Positions 7,847-16,310 are shown, counted from the first letter of the stretch. The stretch: DNA of 64,000 bases from Pseudonocardia sp. (GCF_029263155.1 NZ_JAJCYB010000046.1:1-64000), one strand, 5' to 3'. Notes: generated by a model from the sequence alone, not told the origin. Made by a program: numbers and translations.

Positions 7847-8724
7847 CGCCGGTGCTCGAGGCGCGGGGCCTGACCTTCGCCTACGAGACCGACCGGCCCG
7901 TCCTCGACGGGGCCGACCTGGCCCTGCACCCCGGGCGTCGGGTCGCCGTGCTCGGACCCAACGGGGGCGGGAAGACGACGCTGTTCCGCCTGCTCGCGGG
8001 GGCGCTGGCCCCGGCGGCGGGTGCGGTGCTGCTCGACGGCGTGCCGGTGGTGCGCAACCGGCGCGGGCTCACCGCGCTGCGCACGCAGGCGCAGCTGGTC
8101 CTGCAGGATCCCGACGACCAGCTGTTCTCGGCCGGCGTGGCGCAGGACGTGTCCTTCGGACCGGTCAACCTGGGGCTGCCCCCCGACGAGGTGCGGTCCC
8201 GCGTCGACGGTGCGCTCGCGGCGCTGGGGATCGGAGCGCTCGCCGACCGGCCGACGCACCTGCTCTCGTTCGGGCAGAAGAAGCGGGTGGCCATCGCCGG
8301 TGCGGTCGCGATGGCGCCGCGGCTGCTGGTGCTCGACGAACCGACCGCGGGCCTGGACCCGGCGGGGGTGGAGGAGCTGCTGGACACGCTGGTCGGCCTG
8401 CACGCCGCCGGCACCACCCCGGTGCTGTCCACCCACGACGTCGACCTCGCGCAGCGCTGGGCCGACGAGGTGGCGGTCGTCGCGGACGGGCGGGTCGTCA
8501 CGGGGGAGGCCTCGGCGGTGCTGGGCGACGCCGCGCTGCTGCGCTCCGCACGGCTGGGTCCGGCGTGGGCCCCCGCGGTGCATCGGCTGCTGGCCCGGGC
8601 CGGGTCGAGCGCCCGGCCGCGCACGGCCGCCGCACTGCACGAGCTGCTCGGTCCGCCCCCGACGTCCGGGGTCCCGTCGGCGTTCGGGATCACGGCCGGG
8701 TCGGCAGGCGAGACCTCGGGCTGA
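7843..8724 (+). CDS. cbiO: ECF transporter ATPase CbiO
   Basis: A 293-residue ABC ATPase. Walker A is GPNGGGKTT, the Q-loop region is LVLQDPDDQLFSA (the QDPDDQ form typical of CbiO/EcfA), the signature is LSFGQKKR, Walker B is LLVLDEPTAGLDP, and the switch His is in STHDVD. It powers cobalt/nickel import. It starts at GTG 7843 inside the last codons of cbiQ and closes the operon. The last 60 residues are a less conserved tail. Confidence 0.95.
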   Translation: MTPVLEARGLTFAYETDRPVLDGADLALHPGRRVAVLGPNGGGKTTLFRLLAGALAPAAGAVLLDGVPVVRNRRGLTALRTQAQLVLQDPDDQLFSAGVAQDVSFGPVNLGLPPDEVRSRVDGALAALGIGALADRPTHLLSFGQKKRVAIAGAVAMAPRLLVLDEPTAGLDPAGVEELLDTLVGLHAAGTTPVLSTHDVDLAQRWADEVAVVADGRVVTGEASAVLGDAALLRSARLGPAWAPAVHRLLARAGSSARPRTAAALHELLGPPPTSGVPSAFGITAGSAGETSG

Positions 8725-8829
8725 GTGGCACGATGGCGGGTGGCGGTCGAGTGGCCCGGTTCCCGTGGCCACCGCTGGTCACCAGCGCCGCCGGCGAGGG
8801 CGCCCCCGGGCGCCGGCGAAGGAGTTTCC

Positions 8830-9144
8830 GTGGCCGACCCGCAGCATGCGGCGAACCCGGTCCTGATCACGGACGCGGCGTTGTCCTACGAGGAGGAGCT
8901 CGCCGCTCGCAAGCACCGATACAAGATCATGATGGGGATGCGGATCCCGCTGATGATCCTCGCGGCGGTGTTCTACACCACCCCGTGGCTCGCGGTCACC
9001 CTGCTGGTCCTGTCGATCCCGCTGCCCTGGATGGCCGTGCTGATCGCGAACGACCGGCTGCCGAAGAAGCGCGAGGACGCCAACCGCTACCAGGGCGACC
9101 GCCGCCAGATCGAGCAGCGCGAGCACCGCGTCATCGACGGCTGA
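8830..9144 (+). CDS. DUF3099 small membrane protein
   Basis: A 104-residue protein matching DUF3099: a cytoplasmic N-terminus with PVLITDAALSYEEELAARK, two adjacent transmembrane helices (about 37-75) and a charged C-terminus. Function unknown. The family is confined to actinobacteria. The GTG at 8830 is preferred because GAAGGAG sits 5 nt upstream, although the frame stays open to 8725. Confidence 0.85.
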   Translation: MADPQHAANPVLITDAALSYEEELAARKHRYKIMMGMRIPLMILAAVFYTTPWLAVTLLVLSIPLPWMAVLIANDRLPKKREDANRYQGDRRQIEQREHRVIDG

Positions 9145-9217
9145 AGGGTCATCGACGGCCGAGCGCCCGTCCACGGCTGCGGGGTCCACGGCGGCCGAGG
9201 GCGATGCGGGCCCGGCG

Positions 9218-9988
9218 ATGACCGCGGCACCCGAGGTCCTCGCCGGCGGAGCCGCGCTGGGTGACCGGTTCGTCGCCCGGCTGGGCGTCCCGACGGGGCC
9301 CGGCTGGCTGGAGGTGCCGGACCTGTTCGGGCCGGCCGTCCTCGCCGCCGCCGCCACGGCCTTCGGGACCACGAGTCCCGCGGTCGCCGCCACCCTGCTG
9401 TTCGAGCGCTACGCCCAGCGCCTGGTCGCGCCGGTGCTCGCCGCCCGGTACCGCGACCGCACCCTGCTCGACGCCCGGATGCCCCGGATCCGGGCCCGCG
9501 TCGAGGACGGCGTGCTGCGCCGCCTGGCCTTCGCCGGGGCGCCGGAGCCGATCGCCGGGGCCGCGGCCGACGAGGCCGTGCTGCACCGGCTGCTGGCCGG
9601 GAACCTCGATCCGGTCGCCGACACGCTGCACCGCCGGGCCCGGGCCGGGCGCCGCGTGCTGCGCGGGGCGATGGCCAACGCCGTGGCGAGCGCGCTGCTG
9701 CACCTGTCCTGGCCGAACGCGGACCGGGCCGCCCACGTGGCCGACGCCCTCGCCTGGCTGGAGCGGGTGCCCGGCTGGGCCGACCTGGTGGACGTGCGCG
9801 CCCAGCGGGTCGGGGGCGAGCCGTGGATGTACGTGCGCAGGAGGAGCTGCTGCCTGGCCTTCCGCACGACGGTCAACCAGGCCCGGGAGCAGCCGTACTG
9901 CAGCAGCTGTCCCGTGCTGGCGCCGTCGACGACCGCCGCGCTGTTCGAGCGGGCCACGACCGCCTACGCGGCCCGCCGTCCCCGCTGA
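9218..9988 (+). CDS. FhuF-like [2Fe-2S] protein
   Basis: A 256-residue cytosolic protein. The C-terminus carries the FhuF-type cluster ligands Cys211-Cys212 (RRRSCCLAFR) and Cys228-x2-Cys231 (YCSSCPV), the C-C-x15-C-x2-C arrangement of ferric-siderophore reductases. Such proteins remove iron from siderophores by reduction. No siderophore genes are adjacent here, but a siderophore-interacting protein occurs at 55 kb. The N-terminal 200 residues are helical and weakly conserved. Confidence 0.8.
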   Translation: MTAAPEVLAGGAALGDRFVARLGVPTGPGWLEVPDLFGPAVLAAAATAFGTTSPAVAATLLFERYAQRLVAPVLAARYRDRTLLDARMPRIRARVEDGVLRRLAFAGAPEPIAGAAADEAVLHRLLAGNLDPVADTLHRRARAGRRVLRGAMANAVASALLHLSWPNADRAAHVADALAWLERVPGWADLVDVRAQRVGGEPWMYVRRRSCCLAFRTTVNQAREQPYCSSCPVLAPSTTAALFERATTAYAARRPR

Positions 9989-10012
9989 CGGTCCCCGCGC
10001 CCCGCCCCGCAT

Positions 10013-10420
10013 CTAGGTGGCGGAACCGAACCGCGCCCACATCCCGGGCAGCCCCGCGATCGGCGCGACCAGGTCGTGCACCCCCTGGTCGAACAGGACG
10101 CCCGCGACACCGGACCGCGCGAGGGTGTCGGCCAGCCCGGTGAGGTCGGCGGGCGTGATGGTCATGGCGGCGGTGCCGGGTGCGGCGTCGGCCCCGTCAC
10201 GGGCGCTCGCGAACGTCGCGACGTGCCGCTCGCTGGTGAACGCCAGCAGGTAGCGCTGCCCGCCCGCCACGCCGAGCATCGGCCGGGGGTCGGTGAGGTC
10301 GCCGGTGGGCAGCAGCCACCAGTGCTCCAGCCCGTAGACGGCCTGCCAGAGCCGGGCGAGCTCCGGGCCGGTCGGATCGGCGCGGGCCTGCGCGGCGAGC
10401 TCGTCGACGTCGGGGTCCAT
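10013..10420 (-). CDS. SseB-family protein
   Basis: A 135-residue cytosolic protein. Features such as WWLLPTGD, RYLLAFTSERH and VFDQG-like VLFDQGVHDLVAP match the SseB N-terminal domain, a small alpha/beta fold found widely in actinobacteria with no settled function. It is transcribed toward the FhuF-like gene. A perfect 16-bp palindrome lies 14 bp upstream of its start, so it may be repressed by one of the nearby MarR proteins. Confidence 0.65.
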   Translation of the reverse strand: MDPDVDELAAQARADPTGPELARLWQAVYGLEHWWLLPTGDLTDPRPMLGVAGGQRYLLAFTSERHVATFASARDGADAAPGTAAMTITPADLTGLADTLARSGVAGVLFDQGVHDLVAPIAGLPGMWARFGSAT

Positions 10421-10434
10421 CCACCCACCCTAAT

Positions 10435-10450
10435 ACTTCCGAACGGAAGT
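10435..10450. promoter_or_regulatory. Perfect palindrome ACTTCCG-AA-CGGAAGT, probable MarR operator
   Basis: The 7-2-7 palindrome ACTTCCGAACGGAAGT lies just upstream of the SseB-like gene. On the minus strand the adjoining TATTAG (about 10428-10433) could be its -10 element. The half-site TACTTCCG recurs at 12580 and 13908 in the promoters divergent from two MarR genes, which suggests all three are sites for those regulators. Confidence 0.55.
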
Positions 10451-10457
10451 GTCTTGC

Positions 10458-10856
10458 TCAGATCTCGCCCGCCTCCATGCGGGCGCGCCGCGAGGGCGTG
10501 AACACGCAGAGGTCGAGCAGACCGGGCGGGTCGTCGACGCCGGGCCCGCCGCCGCGCACCCAGTCGACGACCTCCGCCACGGTCTCCGGGTGCAGGACGT
10601 TCGCCAGCCACGTGGGCCGGGCCCCGGCGCGTCTGCCTGCGGGGGAGGGGCCGACCACCACGACGTTGGACCGCTCGCAGGCGTCGAGGCAGTCGGTCAC
10701 CCGGACCCGCCCGGCATCGCCGACACCGTCCACGAGCGCGGCCACCTGGCCGGCGTGGTCGACGCCGGGGTGCTTGCGCTCGGTGCCGCAGCAGCACCCA
10801 CGACAGACCGTCACGGTGCAGCCATCGGTGACCGGTCTGGCGCGGCGGGGGGACAT
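10458..10856 (-). CDS. Thioredoxin-like [2Fe-2S] ferredoxin
   Basis: A 132-residue protein of the thioredoxin-like ferredoxin family. The N-terminal ligand cluster is CRGCCCG (Cys18, 21, 22, 23) and the second pair is Cys56-x3-Cys60 (DCLDACERS), followed by VVVVGPSP. The CRGCCCGTERKHPG start is the form typical of actinobacterial members. It probably carries electrons for an unidentified oxidoreductase. It is divergent from the AmiC-like gene and shares a 126-bp intergenic region with it. Confidence 0.75.
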   Translation of the reverse strand: MSPRRARPVTDGCTVTVCRGCCCGTERKHPGVDHAGQVAALVDGVGDAGRVRVTDCLDACERSNVVVVGPSPAGRRAGARPTWLANVLHPETVAEVVDWVRGGGPGVDDPPGLLDLCVFTPSRRARMEAGEI

Positions 10857-10982
10857 GATGGCCTACTTAACATGCATAGCTGCGCAGTTACCACTCGATC
10901 GGCGCAGCCGTTGTCAATCTCACGGCAACACACCGGTCCCAGACTGGGCGCTCACCGCACCGGGAGGGCTTGGGGAGGTCGA

Positions 10983-12047
10983 ATGGCCACGGACGTGCTC
11001 GATGTCGCCTTCGTCGTGCCCGGCAGCGGGCCGTCCGGAATCTACGGCCCGTCGTGCTGGGCGAGCGGGCGGCTGGCGGTCTCGGAGATCAACGAGGCCG
11101 GAGGCATCCTGGGTCGGGAGGTCCGGCTGCGGCCCGTGGACGGCGGTCGCACGCCGCTGGAGGTGGCCGCCGAGGTCGGATCGCTCGTCGCGTCGGGATC
11201 GGTGTCCGCGGTGGCCGGGTGGCACACCTCGGCGGTCCGCCAGGCGGTGGCGCCGCGGCTGCGCGGTCGCGTGCCCTACGTCTACACCGCGCTCTACGAG
11301 GGGGGCGAGCGCACTCCCGGGGTGTTCCTCACCGGGGAGACCCCGGCGGGTCAGGTGCGGCCCGCGATGGCATGGATGGCCCGAGAGCTCGGCGTGCGCT
11401 CCTGGTGCATCGTCGGCAACGACTACGTCTGGCCGCGGGCCTCCGCGCGGGCGGCCCGTGCCTACGCCGACTCGGTGGGCGCGCAGATCCGCGACGAGGT
11501 GTACGTGGAGCTGGGCACCCAGGAGTTCGGCCCGGCCCTGCGCCGGGTGGAGCGCTCGCACGCGCAGGGCGTGCTGATGTTCCTGCTGGGCTCGGACGCG
11601 GTCCAGTTCAACCGGGCCTTCACCGAGATGCGCCTGAACGACCGGTGCGTGCGTCTGAGCCCGCTGATGGACGAGAACATGCTGCTCGCGACCGGGGCGG
11701 CGAACACCGGGGAGCTGTACTCGGCGGCCGGCTTCTTCGAGGCGCTGGGCACCGCGCACGGCCTGGACTTCGAGCGCCGCTACGTGGACTCGATGGGCCC
11801 GACGGCTCCCGCGATCACCTCGCCCGGTGAGTCCTGTTTCGAGGGCATCACGCTGCTGTCGCACCTCGCGGCCGCCGCGGGCAGCACGGACGTCTCGGCG
11901 ATCAGCGGGGCGTCGGAGGCCGTCACCTACGAGGGTCCGCGTGGCGCGGTGCAGGTACGGGACCGGCACCTGCTCCAGCGCATCTACCTGGCCCGGGCCG
12001 ACGGGCTGGAGTTCGACGTGCTGGCGGAGATCAGCGGCGGCGTGTGA
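10983..12047 (+). CDS. AmiC/FmdD-like amide-binding sensor protein
   Basis: A 354-residue periplasmic-binding-protein fold (two Rossmann lobes) resembling AmiC, the amide sensor of the Pseudomonas amidase operon, and the FmdD/UrtA branch of amide and urea binding proteins. Matching stretches include INEAGGILGREVRL, the hinge WHTSAVRQAVAP, YVYTALYEGGERTPGVFLTGETP and IVGNDYVWPR. There is no signal peptide or lipobox, so it should be cytosolic and act as a ligand sensor rather than a transporter subunit. No AmiR partner is adjacent; two MarR repressors are instead. The GTGs and ATGs further upstream add residues unlike the family. Confidence 0.78.
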   Translation: MATDVLDVAFVVPGSGPSGIYGPSCWASGRLAVSEINEAGGILGREVRLRPVDGGRTPLEVAAEVGSLVASGSVSAVAGWHTSAVRQAVAPRLRGRVPYVYTALYEGGERTPGVFLTGETPAGQVRPAMAWMARELGVRSWCIVGNDYVWPRASARAARAYADSVGAQIRDEVYVELGTQEFGPALRRVERSHAQGVLMFLLGSDAVQFNRAFTEMRLNDRCVRLSPLMDENMLLATGAANTGELYSAAGFFEALGTAHGLDFERRYVDSMGPTAPAITSPGESCFEGITLLSHLAAAAGSTDVSAISGASEAVTYEGPRGAVQVRDRHLLQRIYLARADGLEFDVLAEISGGV

Positions 12048-12068
12048 CCGGCCCGTCTGGTCGGTGGA

Positions 12069-12503
12069 TCACGTCCGGGCGGCGAGCCGGTCGAGCAGGT
12101 CGAGCAGCAGCGCCGCCTCGGGTCCGAGGATGCCGAGCACCTCCGCCTCGACGGCGCACACCGGCCCTACGAGGCGGTCGTGGGTGGCGCGCCCGCCGTC
12201 GGAGAGGAACACCAGCACGCGCCTGCGGTCCTGCACGTCGGGGAGCCGGTAGACCGAAGCCACGTCGACCAGGCGGTCGACGACCTTGGTCAGGGTGGGG
12301 CCGGGGACCGCGATCGCCGCGGCGATCGCGGACATCGTGCGGCCGGACCCGTCGGCCAGCAGGTGCAGCACGCGCCACTGGTCGACGGTGAGTCCCTCGG
12401 CGGCCACCGTGGCCTCGATGCGGCGGGACACCTGCCGCTCCACCTGGGCGAGCAGGCGATCCAACGGGGCACGCACCACACTGTCCGGCCGGCTGGTCGT
12501 CAC
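12069..12503 (-). CDS. MarR-family regulator 1
   Basis: A 144-residue winged-helix repressor: LTVDQWRVLHLLAD leads the DNA-binding domain, recognition helix AIAVPGPTLTKVVDRLVD, wing DRRRVLVFLSDGG. The GTG at 12503 is preferred, preceded by AGGGGGC. It has exactly the same length as the second MarR protein at 13.3-13.7 kb and about half of the residues in the DNA-binding core are identical, so the two arose by duplication. It faces away from the unknown gene at 12637 and probably represses that promoter. Confidence 0.88.
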   Translation of the reverse strand: MTTSRPDSVVRAPLDRLLAQVERQVSRRIEATVAAEGLTVDQWRVLHLLADGSGRTMSAIAAAIAVPGPTLTKVVDRLVDVASVYRLPDVQDRRRVLVFLSDGGRATHDRLVGPVCAVEAEVLGILGPEAALLLDLLDRLAART

Positions 12504-12578
12504 CTGGTGCCCCCTGGTCCGGTTCGGCCGGGTCCGGCCGAACACCTGCTGTCATCGTAAAGCAATCGTCACGAGGAT

Positions 12579-12616
12579 GTACTTCCGTTTGACACTATTC
12601 CCGTAGACTGTAGTGC
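12579..12616 (+). promoter_or_regulatory. Promoter of the 12637 gene with MarR-type element
   Basis: GTACTTCCG (12579-12587) runs into a consensus TTGACA -35 (12589-12594). A weak -10, TAGTGC, lies at 12611-12616 after 16 bp. The stretch GTACTTCCGTTTGACA agrees at 13 of 16 positions with 13907-13922 in front of fmdB. Binding here would cover the -35. Confidence 0.55.
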
Positions 12617-12636
12617 ACGCCACACGGGAGGTGCCG

Positions 12637-13260
12637 ATGGCCCCGGACCAGGGCATGCGCTACGAGCTGACCGCCGTGGTCGGCACCCTCTCGGTGCTCG
12701 AGACCCTGGCGACGGCGCATCCGGACGCGCGCGCCGTGCCGCTCGCCGTGCCCGGTCTCGGCCTGCTGCCGGTGACCGCCCCGCTGGCCGGTGAGATCAC
12801 GCCCGCGTCGCTGTGCGTGCTGGGGTCGGGGCCGCTTCCCGGCGGCACCCGCGACGCCGCCCACCGCAGGCAGTCGTGGCTGACCGGCCCCGAGTCCGGG
12901 TTCGACGTCCTCACCCCCGGACTCGCCGCGCTGGTGGAGGCCGGCTCGATGCGCGCGCCGCTGGCCTGGGTCGAGGCCGACTACCTCGGCCTCGACGGAC
13001 GCCAGGCCGCAGCGGTGTGGCGGTCCGGGAGTCTCGTGTGCGGCCCGCTGCTGCTAGGTCCCCGGGAGGAGTTCGTGTCGGCCCGCGCGCCGATCTCGGT
13101 CGCCCTGCGAGCGCTCGGAGTGGTCGCGGCCGCCCGCCGCGACGAGTTCGTCGTCGCCGGGCTCGGCCGGCACCGGCGCACCGCCGACTGGTGCGCCGCG
13201 GGCCCAGGGGCGGGGGGCCGGGCCGAGGGGGATCGGGCCGAGGGGGATCGGGCGGGGTGA
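12637..13260 (+). CDS. Unknown protein in the amide/tubulin-like locus
   Basis: A 207-residue protein I do not recognise. The ATG at 12637 follows GGGAGG at good distance. Residues 1-180 look like a compact alpha/beta cytosolic domain (RYELTAVVGTLSVLETLA; LSLCVLGSGPLPGGTRD-like; FDVLTPGLAALVEAG). It has no signal peptide or membrane segment. The C-terminus ends in a Gly/Asp/Arg tail encoded by a 15-bp tandem repeat (13220-13249) giving GDRAEGDRAEG. It is divergent from MarR regulator 1 and lies between the two regulators, so its expression is probably linked to the fmd and tubulin-like genes. Confidence 0.7.
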   Translation: MAPDQGMRYELTAVVGTLSVLETLATAHPDARAVPLAVPGLGLLPVTAPLAGEITPASLCVLGSGPLPGGTRDAAHRRQSWLTGPESGFDVLTPGLAALVEAGSMRAPLAWVEADYLGLDGRQAAAVWRSGSLVCGPLLLGPREEFVSARAPISVALRALGVVAAARRDEFVVAGLGRHRRTADWCAAGPGAGGRAEGDRAEGDRAG

Positions 13261-13282
13261 GGGCGGGCCGGTCGCGCCGGGG

Positions 13283-13717
13283 TTACTCGGCCAGACGCTC
13301 CAGCAGGCGGCGCAGCGTCGTCCGCTCGGCCGCGTCGAGGTCGCCGGACATCCGGTCCTCCGCGGCGGCCACGCCCGGCGCGAGCTCGTCGTGCACCGTG
13401 CGGCCGTGCTCGGAGAGCAGGACCAGGACCCGCCTGCGGTCGGCCACGTCGGCCCGCCGGTACACCATCGCGGAGTCGGTGAGCCGGTCGACGATCTTCG
13501 TCAGGGTCGGTGCGGGCACCATCGCGTGCTCGGCGATCTCGCTCATGGGATGCCCGGCGCCGTCGGCGAGTAGGCCGAGCACGCGCCACTGGTCGATGGT
13601 GAGCCCGGCGGCGGCGAGTTCCCGCTCGACCTCCCGGGCCATCCGGTGCGCGACGCGTCCCACGAGGTCGCCCAGCGGCACGGGACGGCGCACCTCGTCG
13701 GTCCGCACCACGGACAC
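13283..13717 (-). CDS. MarR-family regulator 2
   Basis: A 144-residue MarR repressor, paralogous to the one at 12.1-12.5 kb: LTIDQWRVLGLLADG, recognition helix HAMVPAPTLTKIVDRLTD, wing DRRRVLVLLSEHG. The GTG at 13717 has AAGGGAG 6 nt upstream. It is divergent from fmdB, with a 246-bp intergenic region holding a promoter with the shared element. MarR proteins usually respond to small phenolic or amide-like ligands. The effector here is unknown. Confidence 0.9.
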   Translation of the reverse strand: MSVVRTDEVRRPVPLGDLVGRVAHRMAREVERELAAAGLTIDQWRVLGLLADGAGHPMSEIAEHAMVPAPTLTKIVDRLTDSAMVYRRADVADRRRVLVLLSEHGRTVHDELAPGVAAAEDRMSGDLDAAERTTLRRLLERLAE

Positions 13718-13899
13718 CGGCCGCTCCCTTCGTCGGGTTCGGAGCTCATGATCGCTCCTGGGGCCGGGCGCGGCCAGGCCGGGCGGCCGCATCCTGCCGA
13801 CCGCACCCACCCGTGGTCGTTCCGCGTCGCGCGTCCGGCGCGACGGCAGCGTTGTCGGCCCGGCTTCCCCGGCTCGCGGACCCGCCCGGGGGGCGAGGG

Positions 13900-13928
13900 T
13901 TGACAGGTACTTCCGATCAACATAGTTT
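13900..13928 (+). promoter_or_regulatory. Promoter of fmdB operon with MarR-type element in the spacer
   Basis: TTGACA (13900-13905), a 17-bp spacer and TAGTTT (13923-13928) make a plausible sigma-A promoter. The shared element GTACTTCCG (13907-13915) lies inside the spacer, the classic position for a MarR operator. The surrounding 13718-13899 shows no other clear signal. This promoter probably drives fmdB, fmdA and the genes behind them. Confidence 0.6.
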
Positions 13929-13963
13929 GAGATGACAGTAATTGGTCGTGAGAGGAGGCCCCG

Positions 13964-14248
13964 ATGCCCACCTACCGGTTCTCCTGCACGGTCTGCGGAC
14001 CCTTCGACCTGATCCGCCCGATGCGCGAGTCGGGGGCGCCCGCCGGGTGCCCGTCGTGCGCCCGGGAGGCGAGGCGGGTCCTCACCGCTCCGGCGCTGCG
14101 GTCGATGCCGTCCGCGTTGCGCGGCGCCCTCGACGCGCAGCACCGCAGCGCCGACACACCCGGCGTCGTCACCTCGCCTCCACCCCGAACCGGGCGGGCC
14201 CAACGGCGGGTCACCGACCCGCGTCAGCTGCGGCTGCCCCGCCCCTGA
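13964..14248 (+). CDS. fmdB: FmdB-type zinc ribbon protein
   Basis: A 94-residue protein starting MPTYRFSC, the hallmark of the FmdB zinc-ribbon family, with two Cys-x2-Cys knuckles (CTVC at 8-11 and CPSC at about 29-32). The rest is Pro/Arg-rich and disordered. FmdB was named as a putative regulator of the Methylophilus formamidase operon; its real role is unsettled. A strong AGAGGAGG precedes the ATG. It is followed 44 bp later by fmdA. Confidence 0.85.
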   Translation: MPTYRFSCTVCGPFDLIRPMRESGAPAGCPSCAREARRVLTAPALRSMPSALRGALDAQHRSADTPGVVTSPPPRTGRAQRRVTDPRQLRLPRP

Positions 14249-14292
14249 GCTCCGTCCCCTGCTCGTCCGAGAAGAATCGTTGGAGGTTCGCC

Positions 14293-15546
14293 GTGCCTGA
14301 TGTCGTGTTCAGCGTGGACCAGGCCAAGTCGATGCGCGACCAGGTCGTGCCCGGCCACAACCGGTGGCACCCCGACATCCCGGCGGCGGCCACCGTGGCG
14401 CCGGGATCGTCGATCCGGATCGAGTGCCGCGAGTGGACCGACGCCCAGATCGGCAACAACGACTCCGCCAACGACGTCCGCGACGTCTACCTCGACGGCT
14501 GCCACATGCTGTCGGGCCCGATCGCGATCGAGGGTGCCGAGCCGGGCGACCTGCTCGTCGTCGACATCCTCGACCTCGGCCCGGTGCAGGCGCCCCAGGA
14601 GTACGGCGACGCCCCCGGCCAGGGCTGGGGCTACACCGGCATCTTCTCCAAGCTCAACGGCGGCGGCTTCCTCACCGACCAGTACCCCGACGCCTACAAG
14701 GCCATCTGGGACTTCAGCGGGCAGAAGGCGACCTCGCGGCACATCCCGGGCGTCAGCTACACCGGCATCACCCACCCCGGCCTGTTCGGCACGGCACCCT
14801 CACCGGAGCTGCTGGCGAAGTGGAACGAGCGCGAACGCGCGCTGATCGCCACCGATCCCGACCGGGTGCCCCCGCTGGCGCTGCCCCCGCTGGAGGCCGC
14901 CGTGCTGGGTGGTACCGCCACCGGCGAGCAACTGGCCGGTATCGGCCGCGACGGAGCCCGCACCGTGCCGCCGCGGGAGAACGGTGGCAACCACGACATC
15001 AAGAACTTCACCCGCGGCTCGCGCGTGTTCTACCCGGTGCACCACCCCGGCGCGCTGTTCTCCGGCGGCGACCTGCACTTCTCCCAGGGCGACGGCGAGA
15101 TCACCTTCTGCGGCGCCATCGAGATGGGCGGGTTCATCGACTTCCATGTCGACCTGATCAAGGGCGGCATGCAGACCTACGGGGTCACCACCAACCCGAT
15201 CCTCATCCCGGGCAACGTCGAGCCGCGGTACTCGGAGTTCGTCACGTTCATCGGCATCTCGGTGGAGCACGAGACGAACACCAACTTCTACAACGACGCG
15301 ACGGTCGCGTACCGCAACGCCTGCCTCAACGCGATCGAGTACCTCAAGAAGTTCGGCTACTCGGGCCCGCAGGCGTACCTGCTGCTCGGGTCGGCGCCGA
15401 TCGAGGGCCGGGTCAGCGGCGTGGTGGACATCCCGAACGCCTGCTGCACGCTCTACCTGCCCACGGCGATCTTCGACTTCGACATCACCCCGTCGGCCGC
15501 CGGTCCGATCATGGCCGACCGCGGGTCCTGCGCGGTCTCGTCGTGA
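14293..15546 (+). CDS. fmdA: Formamidase/acetamidase FmdA
   Basis: A 417-residue amidohydrolase of the FmdA/AmdA family, full length. Conserved stretches include [48 protein letters not shown] and [19 protein letters not shown]. The family hydrolyses formamide, acetamide and related short amides to ammonia and the acid in the cytosol. The GTG start at 14293 follows TGGAGG. Its stop overlaps the start of the amidase-like gene, so they are cotranslated. All family motifs I can judge are intact, so it should be the active amidase of this locus. Confidence 0.93.
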   Translation: MPDVVFSVDQAKSMRDQVVPGHNRWHPDIPAAATVAPGSSIRIECREWTDAQIGNNDSANDVRDVYLDGCHMLSGPIAIEGAEPGDLLVVDILDLGPVQAPQEYGDAPGQGWGYTGIFSKLNGGGFLTDQYPDAYKAIWDFSGQKATSRHIPGVSYTGITHPGLFGTAPSPELLAKWNERERALIATDPDRVPPLALPPLEAAVLGGTATGEQLAGIGRDGARTVPPRENGGNHDIKNFTRGSRVFYPVHHPGALFSGGDLHFSQGDGEITFCGAIEMGGFIDFHVDLIKGGMQTYGVTTNPILIPGNVEPRYSEFVTFIGISVEHETNTNFYNDATVAYRNACLNAIEYLKKFGYSGPQAYLLLGSAPIEGRVSGVVDIPNACCTLYLPTAIFDFDITPSAAGPIMADRGSCAVSS

Positions 15547-16310
15547 GGACGGTCGGGGTCGCGGTGCTCAGCCACACCGTGCCGACGCCGCGCACCCGCG
15601 GCGAGGTGCGGCTGAACTACCTGCGCATCGCCGACCTGGTGGTCGGCATGGCGCACGGTGAGCCCGGCCTCGACCTGATCGTGTTCCCCGAGTACGGCAC
15701 CCACGGCTTCCGCGGGGCGCCGGCGTCCGGGCCGCTGGTCGAGCCCGGCGAGGACGTCGCGATCTTCTCCCGGGCCTGCCGGACGGCCGGGGTGTGGGGG
15801 GTGTTCTCGACCAGCGGCGGGTGCTGCCGCCCCGAACCGGGGCACGCCGTGGTGCTCATCGACGACCGCGGCGAGGTCGTGGCGCGACACCGGCGCGGCG
15901 CGGGCGGCCGCGGGGGCGACCCGCCCGACGTCGTCGACGGTCCGGGCGGGCTGCGCACCGGCCTGAGCATCAGCCGGGACGACCCGCTGGCCGGCCCGGC
16001 CTGCCGGTACCGGGGCGCGGAGCTGCTCGTGCGCTACCAGGCCGAGCCGGGCCTGCCGGCCGCCGCGCAGGTGCGTGCGGCACGTGCGGCGGCCTGGCTG
16101 GGCACCTGCTACGTCGTGGCGCCGAACGCGGCGGGGCGAGCGGGTCCGCACCGCTGCTCGGGTCATTCGGCGATCGTCGGATTCGACGGCGCGACGCTGG
16201 CCGCCTGCGGCGACGAGGAGCACGAGTTCTCCTACGCCGAGCTGTCGGTCGACGCGCTGCGCCGGGCGCGGGCCGGCCGCCACCGACCGGAACGGGCCCG
16301 CGCCTGCTGA
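15543..16310 (+). CDS. AmiE/AmiF-like amidase homologue lacking catalytic Lys and Cys
   Basis: A 255-residue member of the carbon-nitrogen hydrolase family, closest to aliphatic amidase/formamidase: [58 protein letters not shown]. Of the catalytic Glu-Lys-Cys triad only Glu50 remains. The Lys loop (YRK-x-PWCPIEGW in AmiE) is replaced by a Gly/Arg-rich stretch at 115-130, and the Cys strand LIVCDDG reads LSISRDD at 141-147. It also lacks the C-terminal 80-90 residues of AmiE. It is probably a pseudoenzyme with a binding, sensing or structural role. Its start overlaps the fmdA stop. Confidence 0.8.
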   Translation: MRTVGVAVLSHTVPTPRTRGEVRLNYLRIADLVVGMAHGEPGLDLIVFPEYGTHGFRGAPASGPLVEPGEDVAIFSRACRTAGVWGVFSTSGGCCRPEPGHAVVLIDDRGEVVARHRRGAGGRGGDPPDVVDGPGGLRTGLSISRDDPLAGPACRYRGAELLVRYQAEPGLPAAAQVRAARAAAWLGTCYVVAPNAAGRAGPHRCSGHSAIVGFDGATLAACGDEEHEFSYAELSVDALRRARAGRHRPERARAC

